From: Candidatus Cloacimonadota bacterium
GTDB lineage: Bacteria; Cloacimonadota; Cloacimonadia; Cloacimonadales; TCS61
Length of the DNA stretch: 6,677 nucleotides
Direction of reading: 5' to 3'
Assembly (NCBI GenBank): GCA_021108055.1
Contig: JAIORR010000043.1
Coordinates: 1 to 6,677 of the forward strand
Shown piece by piece: positions 1-6,643 of this stretch; position 1 is the first letter of the stretch; every line of letters begins with the position of its first letter. The notes beneath the pieces are model-generated. The model was not told the origin of the DNA and did not search any database. It saw only the letters and a list, made by a program, of their open reading frames with translations. Position numbers and translations under genes: made by a program.

Positions 1-2568
1 CAGACACCCCCTGAATTCAAAGAAGAATATGCTGCTGTTATGAAAAGATACAATGCTGAAATTCCCGAATATTATATTCAAGCCGTCTTTGATGAAAAGG
101 TTAATCTGAGCATAAAAACACCACCACTCGAAGATTATTCCCTGATAAGTAATTATGCCGATTCAATACATGTTTTCAAACTTTTTGATTCTTACCAGAA
201 TTTGCAGCCTATCGATCTGAAAGCTGAAAATCTTTCAGGACTGGAATCATTTATCTATAATGCCTACAGCGTCGAAATCGATAATAACTGTATAAATTTA
301 CACGACTTTGAACAAATACCGATAGGGAATGAGCTTGCTGCGGTACGTAAAACTTACGACTTCGATGGAAATGGGAAAAGAGATTTTATCGCCCAGGAAA
401 TCGAGGGAGAAGATCGTGTGTTGAAGATATTTGAGATCTCTGGTGACGAACTGATAACAAAATATACATATTCTTCCTCCTGCTGGCCTCATGATATTGG
501 AGATACGAACGGTGATGGTATGGAACTGCTGGCAGTTACTACAGGCAACATTGCTGTTTTCTATGAAACATCCGGCGATGTTTATCCAAATCATTATATG
601 GGTTTTATCGAAGAATCATATGGTGGAAACTTTGTAGATTACGATGGCGATGGAATCGATGATATTATCCTGATTGAAGATACCGAAATAGATCATATAA
701 CATATAGAGTCCTTGCCTTAAGAAAGAGACTTGGAGATATTTTCATCGATGAAGATGGTGAAATTTTTAATGAAACCGCTACATCTGTTAATAATGCATT
801 TGTAAATAAAGTTGCCGGCGGTAACCTGGACGGAGATGCTCATCAGGATATTCTGTCAGCAGATTGCGATGGCGATGTAATGATATTTGAAAAAGAGTCA
901 TCTGAGTTTGAGATGGTGTGGCATTGCAGGCTTCCTGTTTCAGATGCATATTATCTGGCACTTGCGGATTTCACGGGAGATGGCTCCAACGAATTCTGCG
1001 TTGGCGGATATACATATAATCCATCTAATCCGGCAAAATCTTTCTCATATTTTGAGTTTTTTAAAAACACGGGAGAAAATAACGAATACGGCTCATTAGG
1101 TTATCTCAGTTTTTCACAGATCGAAATCAAAAATTCCATTGCAAATGCAGATATCGACGGCGATGGTGATGATGAGCTTGTGCTTTCCGTTCCACCAAAT
1201 ACATATATAATAGATTATGTTGATAATAAATTTACTCCTATCTGGAAAGGTGAATCTACAAAGACATCTTTGAATGTAATAGCAGCATCTCCAAAAACCG
1301 CTACTGAAGATGCGTTCATCATTGTTAACATAAAAGATGGAGATGAAATTAAAAGCTCTCTGATAAGAAAGACTGAAGATTTTACGGGACCTCAAACGCC
1401 GAATATGTTCGGTGTGTTTCCAGTCGATTCTACTTCGGTTACAATGAACTGGCTTGCCGATGATGCAGATTCATATAATATCTTTCGGAAGCAGGATGAA
1501 AACATTTCTATGATCGCTTCCGGTGTTACAGATAATTTTTATACCGATTCAGGTTTATCTCCCGCAGATACGCTCTTCTATCAAATTACCGCAGTTGATG
1601 ATTCATACACTCCAGACGAAAGTCTGCCTACTTTATGGAAGATCGCTGTTCCGTTTTATATGCCGCAATTGCAATACATTAAAATGATCTCTTCTTATGA
1701 AATAAAAGTTAAGTTCGACCGCAAATTGAATTCAGATGCTACGAATATCACCTTCTATTCTGTGAATCATAATATGGGATATCCTCAATCTGTGAATGTT
1801 ATAGAGCAAAATTCCTGCCTGATAATGAGATTTTCTAACAGGTTCGAAAAATTCGATGATTACTTACTTTCGATAAACGGACTTACCGGAATGACCGGCG
1901 TTCCCGTTGTATTAGACCCGGAAGATTGTGTTTTTCAATATGAACCGGATACAACTCCACCGGAAATATCCAACGTGGAAAGTGAAGACCTGCAAACGGT
2001 TAATGTGTATTTCTCGGAAGCGGTAAAATCAGAAATGGCAGAGGATATTTCCAATTATATCCTTGTACTTCCGGCATTAGATAAGAACAATGAAATAGTT
2101 TCTCTGGAATATAATGTGGATGATTATTATGTCACCATCAGAATGAAGAAAAAGCTGGAATATACAAACCAGCCATATTTTCTGAAAATAGATAATCTTG
2201 AAGATATTGCGGGTAACAAGATTTCCAATAACGGGAATAAATGTCATTTCAGCTTGACAGGTATGTTGGGACTAAAAAATTTAAAACAATTGCAGGTTTA
2301 TCCGAACCCGCTTGATCAGAGAAAAAGTGAGTTCGATGTAGTGAATTTTATAAATCTCCCGCTGGAAACATCCGGCAGGATATGGATATATGACCTGAAC
2401 GGTGATTTGGTCTTTGAAAAGGATCTCGGACCTTATAATGATGTTAAAGAGTGTTTTCGCTGGGAATGTAAAAACAAGGCGGGGAATAAGGTCTCTTCCG
2501 GAATTTATTTTTATATCATCAAGATGGGAACAGATTCGCGGAAAGGAAAGATCATAATAATTAATTAG
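1..2568 (+). CDS. Large secreted/surface protein, 5'-partial: FG-GAP propeller, FN3, two Ig-like domains and T9SS/FlgD-like C-terminal sorting domain
   Basis: The frame is open from base 1, so the true start and any signal peptide lie outside the window; 855 residues are visible. No Shine-Dalgarno precedes the ATG at 40 and no signal peptide follows it. Counting from that Met, acidic calcium-type loops of the FG-GAP/VCBS integrin-propeller kind begin at residues 107 (DFDGNGKRD), 155, 200 (DYDGDGIDD), 262, 310 and 371 (DIDGDGDDE). An FN3-like domain spans about 452-530. Two Ig-like domains of the bacterial 'SbsA/Big_5' style follow at about 541-635 and 637-738; the second opens with DTTPPEISNV and has the YFLKI...DIAGN pattern. 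The last 90 residues carry YPNP, an IYDLNG strand and SGIYFYIIK, typical of FlgD-Ig/T9SS type A sorting domains. Inferred role: exported, surface-attached or released adhesin or hydrolase; a catalytic domain could lie upstream. No catalytic motif is visible. It ends 19 bases before the next gene with no terminator between. Confidence 0.9.
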   Translation, partial: QTPPEFKEEYAAVMKRYNAEIPEYYIQAVFDEKVNLSIKTPPLEDYSLISNYADSIHVFKLFDSYQNLQPIDLKAENLSGLESFIYNAYSVEIDNNCINLHDFEQIPIGNELAAVRKTYDFDGNGKRDFIAQEIEGEDRVLKIFEISGDELITKYTYSSSCWPHDIGDTNGDGMELLAVTTGNIAVFYETSGDVYPNHYMGFIEESYGGNFVDYDGDGIDDIILIEDTEIDHITYRVLALRKRLGDIFIDEDGEIFNETATSVNNAFVNKVAGGNLDGDAHQDILSADCDGDVMIFEKESSEFEMVWHCRLPVSDAYYLALADFTGDGSNEFCVGGYTYNPSNPAKSFSYFEFFKNTGENNEYGSLGYLSFSQIEIKNSIANADIDGDGDDELVLSVPPNTYIIDYVDNKFTPIWKGESTKTSLNVIAASPKTATEDAFIIVNIKDGDEIKSSLIRKTEDFTGPQTPNMFGVFPVDSTSVTMNWLADDADSYNIFRKQDENISMIASGVTDNFYTDSGLSPADTLFYQITAVDDSYTPDESLPTLWKIAVPFYMPQLQYIKMISSYEIKVKFDRKLNSDATNITFYSVNHNMGYPQSVNVIEQNSCLIMRFSNRFEKFDDYLLSINGLTGMTGVPVVLDPEDCVFQYEPDTTPPEISNVESEDLQTVNVYFSEAVKSEMAEDISNYILVLPALDKNNEIVSLEYNVDDYYVTIRMKKKLEYTNQPYFLKIDNLEDIAGNKISNNGNKCHFSLTGMLGLKNLKQLQVYPNPLDQRKSEFDVVNFINLPLETSGRIWIYDLNGDLVFEKDLGPYNDVKECFRWECKNKAGNKVSSGIYFYIIKMGTDSRKGKIIIIN
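2290..2565 (+). other. C-terminal sorting-type domain (FlgD-Ig / T9SS type A-like) of the surface protein
   Basis: This part of the first gene encodes the last 92 residues. It starts at LQVYPNP, the usual entry motif of these domains. It continues with the GRIWIYDLNGDLVFEKDL strand pair, an aromatic F-R-W strand where the family usually has a 'W-dG' segment, then KAGNKVSSGIYFYIIK and a basic tail (RKGKIIIIN). In Bacteroidota such domains direct substrates through the type IX secretion system and are cleaved or anchored; in other FCB phyla the same fold is common at the ends of large surface proteins. Use by T9SS in this organism is inferred, since no por/gld genes are present here. Confidence 0.75.
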
Positions 2569-2574
2569 AAGTTT

Positions 2575-2580
2575 AAGGAG
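2575..2580 (+). promoter_or_regulatory. Ribosome binding site of the HEAT-like gene
   Basis: AAGGAG lies 7 bases before the ATG at 2588. The next in-frame ATG (2597) would be 16 bases away, so the site decides for the first ATG. The strong site in the 19-base gap also means this gene need not depend on translation of the surface-protein gene. Confidence 0.8.
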
Positions 2581-2587
2581 ACAGGAA

Positions 2588-3403
2588 ATGATCTCGATGG
2601 ATTGGAAAGATAGGTTAATAAAAGATACTCTCGACTTTATAGAAAGAAAGCTTCCACAAAAAGATTATGATATTGATATCGTATATAATGCTTATCCGCA
2701 AAGAATAGATAACAAAGTTCCACATGCCGTTATTACTTTGGTTGGGAAAACACTCGGCTCTAAGATCTGTAAAGATGCAGATAAATATTTTGGGTTTTAC
2801 GAATACCTTCTGGCTGAGAAAGGTGAAAATGGAAGAATTATCTTTGCCTATATTATGGCTCGTGCGATAAAGAAAAAGCCTGACATTTTTATTGAATATC
2901 TGGAAAAATTCCTTTTTTCTACAAAGGATCAGAAATCATGCAACCTTGTCATCGATAAGTCGATCTTTCCCATTCTGAAAAAAAATCCTAAAAAATACCT
3001 CGATCTTTTAGTAAAGTGGATAAAAAAAGATAACAGTATTTTAAACCAGAGCATTCAGAAACTTTTGATCAAACTTATCCATTTTGATAAAAATCTGATC
3101 GAACCTATTTTTCATAAACTTGAAACTTCCTGGCTGTATGCTACGCCAAGTATGGTGAAACTGCACATAAGTTTCCTGAAAGCAATTTATCCTATCGATC
3201 CCAAATTTTATCTTTCTGTTTATGAACATTACAAATCGACCCGTAATCCCACCTTTGCCGATATCCTCTGTAATGCTATCTGCTGCTACGATAAAACTAT
3301 CCGCAATATGGTCGACCTGTGGGCAACAAGTGGAAATATCAAACTCAAAAAGATCGGTGTGCATGGACAGAAAACAATAGAAAAGAAAAAAGGTAGAGCT
3401 TAA
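2588..3403 (+). CDS. Uncharacterised basic alpha-helical protein with HEAT-like repeats (distant AlkD-type DNA alkylation repair resemblance)
   Basis: A 271-residue cytoplasmic protein with no signal peptide or membrane segment. From about residue 99 the sequence shows five degenerate helical units beginning near residues 99, 135, 169, 204 and 237, a period of 33-36 residues as in HEAT-like alpha-solenoids. The clearest unit is around 134-164, with a (Y)LDLLVKWIKKD helix followed by a second helix. That pattern is reminiscent of HEAT-like DNA alkylation repair proteins (AlkD/COG4335 group), but I do not see their WDxVD-type active-site motif, so glycosylase activity is not supported. Composition is very basic: about 40 Lys and 8 Arg against 30 Asp plus Glu, with a Lys-rich C-terminus (EKKKGRA), which would suit nucleic-acid or ribosome binding. 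Its stop overlaps the greA start by one base (TAATG), implying coupled translation. It may equally be a plain scaffold; function unknown. Confidence 0.88.
   Translation: MISMDWKDRLIKDTLDFIERKLPQKDYDIDIVYNAYPQRIDNKVPHAVITLVGKTLGSKICKDADKYFGFYEYLLAEKGENGRIIFAYIMARAIKKKPDIFIEYLEKFLFSTKDQKSCNLVIDKSIFPILKKNPKKYLDLLVKWIKKDNSILNQSIQKLLIKLIHFDKNLIEPIFHKLETSWLYATPSMVKLHISFLKAIYPIDPKFYLSVYEHYKSTRNPTFADILCNAICCYDKTIRNMVDLWATSGNIKLKKIGVHGQKTIEKKKGRA
3389..3393 (+). promoter_or_regulatory. Ribosome binding site of greA, inside the end of the upstream gene
   Basis: AAAGG lies 9 bases before the ATG at 3403, within the last codons of the HEAT-like gene. It is a modest site; together with the TAATG overlap it suggests that greA translation relies partly on re-initiation by ribosomes finishing the upstream gene. 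Confidence 0.55.
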
Positions 3404-3873
3404 TGGGAAATTACATTACAAAAGAAGGCATGCGGCGTCTTCATAAACGTATGAATGAACTTATTAAGGAACGACCTTCCATAATTAAGCAGGTGGCTTC
3501 TGCAAGAGAAATGGGAGACCTGAGCGAAAACGCAGAATATCATGCAGCGAGAGAAAGACAGAGATACCTGGAAAATGACTATAATTTCATCAAACGCAGG
3601 ATGGAGAAACTGCAGGTTATCGATTCCGGTAAAATACCTAAAGATGCTGTTCGTTTCGGTGCAAGGGTAACAATAAAAGAACTTTCCAACGGGAATATCC
3701 TAAAAATACATCTCGTAGGCGTGGACGAGATATTTGAAACTGATGATGAATATGAAAGAAAATCTATTGCTTCTCCAATTGGTAAGCCAATGATAGGCAA
3801 GAAGGTTGGAAATTGCTTTCTGGTAAAAGCACCGATAGGTGATAGAGAATTTGAGATATTAGAAATTAAATAA
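3403..3873 (+). CDS. greA: Transcription elongation factor GreA
   Basis: GreA enters the secondary channel of RNA polymerase and stimulates cleavage of the 3' end of backtracked RNA, rescuing stalled complexes. The 156-residue length matches the family (about 158). The N-terminal coiled-coil (residues 1-76) opens with the typical YITKEGMRRL start, which fixes the initiation codon. It contains the tip signature GDLSENAEYHAARERQ with the two acidic tip residues D39 and E42 that support Mg2+ binding in the polymerase active site. The C-terminal FKBP-like domain (about 80-156) has the SPIGKPMIGKKVG hallmark and ends in FEILEIK. All key residues are present, so the protein should be functional. 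It overlaps the upstream HEAT-like gene by one base and its TAA stop forms part of the Shine-Dalgarno of the downstream aminopeptidase gene, so it sits in the middle of a tight operon. Confidence 0.98.
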   Translation: MGNYITKEGMRRLHKRMNELIKERPSIIKQVASAREMGDLSENAEYHAARERQRYLENDYNFIKRRMEKLQVIDSGKIPKDAVRFGARVTIKELSNGNILKIHLVGVDEIFETDDEYERKSIASPIGKPMIGKKVGNCFLVKAPIGDREFEILEIK

Positions 3874-3877
3874 GGAG
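3871..3877 (+). promoter_or_regulatory. Ribosome binding site of the M18 aminopeptidase gene, overlapping the greA stop codon
   Basis: TAAGGAG includes the greA stop codon (TAA, 3871-3873) and lies 6 bases before the TTG at 3884. The near-perfect site is what supports the unusual TTG start, since the next Met in frame is residue 128, well inside the catalytic domain. Confidence 0.85.
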
Positions 3878-3883
3878 ATTATT

Positions 3884-5296
3884 TTGAGCAAAGCTGAAGA
3901 ATTAAGTAAAAAATTATCTTATCAAAGAAAAAATTTCTGGAAAGAAACTTCCAAAAAAGAAAGAAAAACAGCATTCGATTTTTCAGAAAAATATAAAATT
4001 TTTCTTGATGAATGCAAAACCGAACGCGAAACGATAGAATTTTATAAAAATGAACTGGTAAAAAGAGAATTTCTGGAAATTAATAAAGATAAAAAATCTA
4101 AAAATATTTATAGAATCTCCAGGAATAAGAATGCTGCGATCGCCGTTATCGGGAAGAAGCCGGTCAGTGAAGGTGTAAATATTGTTGTATCACACATCGA
4201 TGCACCGCGGGTCGACTTGAAACAAAACCCACTTTATGAAGATAAAACTACTAATCTGGGTTTAATGAAAACTCACTATTACGGCGGAATAAAAAAATAC
4301 CAGTGGATGTCCACACCTCTGGCAATACACGGCGTTTTTATAAAAGAAAACGGTGATGTAATCGATGTTTCCATCGGCGAAGATGATAATGACCCCGTGT
4401 TCGTAATGCCCGACCTGCTGCCGCATCTCGCCAGAAAAGAGCAATACACCAAAAAACTCGGTGATGCTATCGAAGCTGGTAAAATGAATCTGATGTTCAA
4501 TTCAATTCCATACCCGGATGAAGATGTAAAAGAAGCTGTAAAATTAAACGCTCTTATTCTTTTGAATGAAAAATATAATATTATCGAAGAAAATTTCCTG
4601 AGTGCAGAACTGGAACTTGTTCCCGCCGGGAAAGCCCGTGATGCCTGCATAGATAAAAGCATGGTCCTTGGCTATGGTCAGGATGACAGGATATGTGCAT
4701 ACACTTCTGCTCAAGCCATATTCGATGCAGAAATAAATATAGGAAGAACAGCTATTGTTTATCTTGCAGATAAAGAAGAAATAGGAAGTGAAGGAAACAC
4801 AGGAGCAAAATCTATCTTCATCATAGATTTCATTGCCGACCTGCTAAAACACAATGGAGAACCATTCGACAGTGTTACTTTAAGAAAGACCCTCATCAAC
4901 AGCCAGGTGCTTTCTGCCGATGTTAATGCTGCCATAAATCCAAATTTTCCGAATGTTCATGAAAAGGAAAATGCTGTGCATCTTGGCTTCGGAGTGAGTT
5001 TAACCAAATTTACCGGCAGTGGTGGAAAAAGCAGTTCAAATGATGCAAATGCAGAATTTAATTCTAAAATAATCAAAATATTCAATAAAGAAAAAGTAAA
5101 TTGGCAGACCGGTGAATTGGGCAAAGTTGACGAAGGCGGCGGCGGAACGATCGCCAAATTCATGGCAGAATATGGGGCAGAGGTCATCGATTGCGGACCG
5201 GGAATTCTGGGAATGCATTCGCTTTATGAACTCAGCAGTAAAGCAGATATTTATTCTTCCTATAAAGCATATAAAGTTTTCTTTGAAAATGCGTAA
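3884..5296 (+). CDS. apeA: M18 family metallo-aminopeptidase (aspartyl aminopeptidase / APE1 type)
   Basis: A cytoplasmic di-metal exopeptidase that removes N-terminal, often acidic, residues from peptides, probably as a large oligomer. The 470-residue length suits the bacterial APE1 group. All expected metal-site motifs are visible: H104 with D106 in SHIDAPRVDL, the bridging Asp in GYGQDDR (D267 or D268), E298-E299 in DKEEIGSEGN, D346 in LSADVNAAINP and H445 in GILGMHS. Other family blocks are HYYGGIKKYQW (131-141), TKFTGSGGKSSSN (374-386), near the substrate site, and GKVDEGGGGT (413-422). The insertion between residues 150 and 260 corresponds to the family's dimerisation domain. The start is TTG, fixed by the Shine-Dalgarno at 3871. 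The Lys-rich N-terminus (1-35) shows no export signal. The gap to greA is 10 bases and to bamD 14. The symbol follows 'M18 family aminopeptidase 1' naming; the family call is firmer than the symbol. Confidence 0.96.
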   Translation: MSKAEELSKKLSYQRKNFWKETSKKERKTAFDFSEKYKIFLDECKTERETIEFYKNELVKREFLEINKDKKSKNIYRISRNKNAAIAVIGKKPVSEGVNIVVSHIDAPRVDLKQNPLYEDKTTNLGLMKTHYYGGIKKYQWMSTPLAIHGVFIKENGDVIDVSIGEDDNDPVFVMPDLLPHLARKEQYTKKLGDAIEAGKMNLMFNSIPYPDEDVKEAVKLNALILLNEKYNIIEENFLSAELELVPAGKARDACIDKSMVLGYGQDDRICAYTSAQAIFDAEINIGRTAIVYLADKEEIGSEGNTGAKSIFIIDFIADLLKHNGEPFDSVTLRKTLINSQVLSADVNAAINPNFPNVHEKENAVHLGFGVSLTKFTGSGGKSSSNDANAEFNSKIIKIFNKEKVNWQTGELGKVDEGGGGTIAKFMAEYGAEVIDCGPGILGMHSLYELSSKADIYSSYKAYKVFFENA

Positions 5297-5301
5297 GAAA
5301 T

Positions 5302-5305
5302 GAGG
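5302..5305 (+). promoter_or_regulatory. Ribosome binding site of the bamD-like gene
   Basis: GAGG lies 5 bases before the GTG at 5311, in the 14-base gap after the aminopeptidase stop. It supports the GTG start. The next Met (residue 25) would delete the signal peptide and lipobox, so GTG is the only start that gives a sensible protein. Confidence 0.65.
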
Positions 5306-5310
5306 TTAAT

Positions 5311-6042
5311 GTGAAAAATATCATTCTCTTTGTAATTTTTATTATTATCGTTGGATGCAGCGAGAACCGGTTAACGAAAGATATGCCTGTGGAAAGAAAA
5401 ATGGAAATTGGAAATGAATATTTTGAAAAGGAAAAATACCATAAAGCCATACCATATTTCACCGATATTGCTTTCGAGCGGAATTCCGCTTATACGGCAG
5501 AAGCTCAATTAAAGCTTGCGGACTGTTATTTCAATCAGAATAAATTCATGGAAGCAAGATTTGAATATGAAGAATTGATCCGTCTTTTCCATGATCATAA
5601 AGAAGTTGGTAAAGCTTTCTTCCAAATTGGAGTTTGCTATTTCAATGAATCTTTGAACCCGCATTATACACAGGAAGAAACAGAAAGTGCGATCTCTGCA
5701 TTTGAAACATTCGTAGAAAAATTCCCCTTCGACGAAAAGAAAAAAGAAGCTATCGATTACATTCAAGAATGCCATTATAAGCTGCTGAAAAAGAAATACT
5801 ATAACGGCTATGCGTATTACAAACTATCAGATTACAGTGCAGCTCTTATGTATTTTGATGAAATAACCGAACTGGGAAATATAGATGAAATCGATAAAAT
5901 GTCCCTTTACTATTCAACCAGAATATATATCACCCGAAAAGATAAAGAAAATGCGGTTTCTATGGCTGGCAGACTTACCGAACGCTATCCAGGTTCAAAA
6001 GAAGCAAATAAGATCAACACACTTATCAAAAAATTAGATTAG
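5311..6042 (+). CDS. bamD: Outer-membrane assembly lipoprotein, BamD/YfiO-like TPR protein
   Basis: BamD is the lipoprotein partner of BamA in the complex that folds beta-barrel proteins into the outer membrane. The 243-residue product begins with a short signal peptide (MKNIILFVIFIII) and a lipobox IVGC with the lipidated Cys at residue 16. Ser at +2 would permit outer-membrane sorting under the enterobacterial Lol rule. The rest is alpha-helical with about five TPR units, near residues 29-61, 62-96, 97-138, 160-190 and 195-230. The third has the family's AISAFETFVEKFP pattern ahead of a long helix, and the last ends in RLTERYPGSKEANK. The BamD length is about 245 in E. coli, so it appears complete. 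A generic TPR lipoprotein is the alternative, but size, repeat number and the lipobox favour BamD. The nadD gene starts on the base after its stop. Start codon is GTG. Confidence 0.88.
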   Translation: MKNIILFVIFIIIVGCSENRLTKDMPVERKMEIGNEYFEKEKYHKAIPYFTDIAFERNSAYTAEAQLKLADCYFNQNKFMEARFEYEELIRLFHDHKEVGKAFFQIGVCYFNESLNPHYTQEETESAISAFETFVEKFPFDEKKKEAIDYIQECHYKLLKKKYYNGYAYYKLSDYSAALMYFDEITELGNIDEIDKMSLYYSTRIYITRKDKENAVSMAGRLTERYPGSKEANKINTLIKKLD

Positions 6043-6618
6043 ATGAAAATCGGTTTACTCGGCGGTTCATTCAATCCTGTCCATAACGGACATATCGCCA
6101 TGGCAAAAGCTGTTTATAATGAATTAGAACTGGATAAAATCTGGTTCCTGCCTTCCGGGAATCATCCTTTAAAGAAAAATACTGAAATCATTTCATTTGA
6201 TAAACGTTTCAAACTTATCGATAGTGCATTAAAAAACTTTCCTCAATTTGAAGCTTCCGAGTTTGACCGGAATTACGAAAACCTGAGCTACACCGATGAA
6301 CTGATGAAACGTCTGATAAAAGACTTCCCGTCTGATGAATTCTTCTTTATTGTGGGAGCCGATATTATTGCAGAACTTCCACTTTGGCATAATTGGAAGT
6401 GGCTTTTGGATAATGTAAACATCGTAGTAGTAAATCGTCCGGAAGTGGATAGAGCAAACTGGAAGAACATGGAATATTTAAAAAAACTTACTTTTATCGA
6501 AATGAAACCTGTCGATGTTTCCTCGAGTATGATCAGAGAGAAAATCAAAAGAGGTAAAAGCGTTTCAGGGCTGGTCCCGGAAGAAGTTGAAAAAGAAATT
6601 TATAGGTTGTATTTCTAA
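6043..6618 (+). CDS. nadD: Nicotinate-nucleotide adenylyltransferase NadD
   Basis: NadD transfers AMP from ATP to nicotinate mononucleotide to give deamido-NAD, the shared penultimate step of NAD synthesis, in the cytoplasm. The 191-residue product is full length for the family. It opens with MKIGLLGGSFNPVHNGH, holding the nucleotidyltransferase HxGH-type motif (H14-N-G-H17). Further landmarks are FLPSGNHPLKK (35-45), SYTDELMKRL (82-91), FIVGADIIAELPLWHNW (102-118) and the C-terminal SSSMIR motif (160-165), the counterpart of the family's ISSTxIR ATP-binding signature. The protein ends with the usual VPEEVEKEIYRLY. The start follows directly on the bamD stop (TAGATG) and I see no Shine-Dalgarno in the preceding 25 bases, so translation is probably coupled to bamD. 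No terminator follows. Confidence 0.97.
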   Translation: MKIGLLGGSFNPVHNGHIAMAKAVYNELELDKIWFLPSGNHPLKKNTEIISFDKRFKLIDSALKNFPQFEASEFDRNYENLSYTDELMKRLIKDFPSDEFFFIVGADIIAELPLWHNWKWLLDNVNIVVVNRPEVDRANWKNMEYLKKLTFIEMKPVDVSSSMIREKIKRGKSVSGLVPEEVEKEIYRLYF

Positions 6619-6643
6619 GTTAGTAACATTCTGAACAAAATAT

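Noticed and set aside
40..42. ATG at 40 as the true start of the first gene
   Set aside because: The frame is open back to base 1, there is no Shine-Dalgarno before it and no signal peptide after it, although the protein has an export-type C-terminal domain. The gene is treated as 5'-partial.
887..1099. 70-codon + strand frame inside the surface-protein gene
   Set aside because: It is an alternate frame across the FG-GAP repeats, with no ribosome binding site and no recognisable domain.
2254..2259. TTGACA inside the 3' part of the surface-protein gene as an internal promoter for the greA cluster
   Set aside because: No -10-like hexamer lies at 16-18 bases, it is about 330 bases from the next gene, and the hexamer encodes ordinary residues in the frame.
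3064..3076. TTTGATCAAA palindrome downstream of the A7 run as a frameshift-stimulating hairpin
   Set aside because: It is a perfect 10-base palindrome without a loop and is AT-rich, so it would not make a stable stimulatory stem.
4279..4662. 127-codon open frame on the minus strand inside the aminopeptidase gene
   Set aside because: It lies antisense to conserved M18 sequence, has no recognisable motif and fits an antisense shadow. The shorter minus-strand frames at 298-594, 1114-1395, 3041-3364, 5509-5775 and 6288-6548 are dismissed for the same reason.
5112..5303. 63-codon + strand frame overlapping the end of the aminopeptidase gene
   Set aside because: It is out of frame across the conserved M18 C-terminus (including the GMHS metal ligand region) and has no family resemblance.
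6619..6627. GTTAGTAAC palindrome after nadD as a terminator
   Set aside because: Arms are only four bases with a one-base loop and no U-tract follows; it cannot form a stable hairpin.
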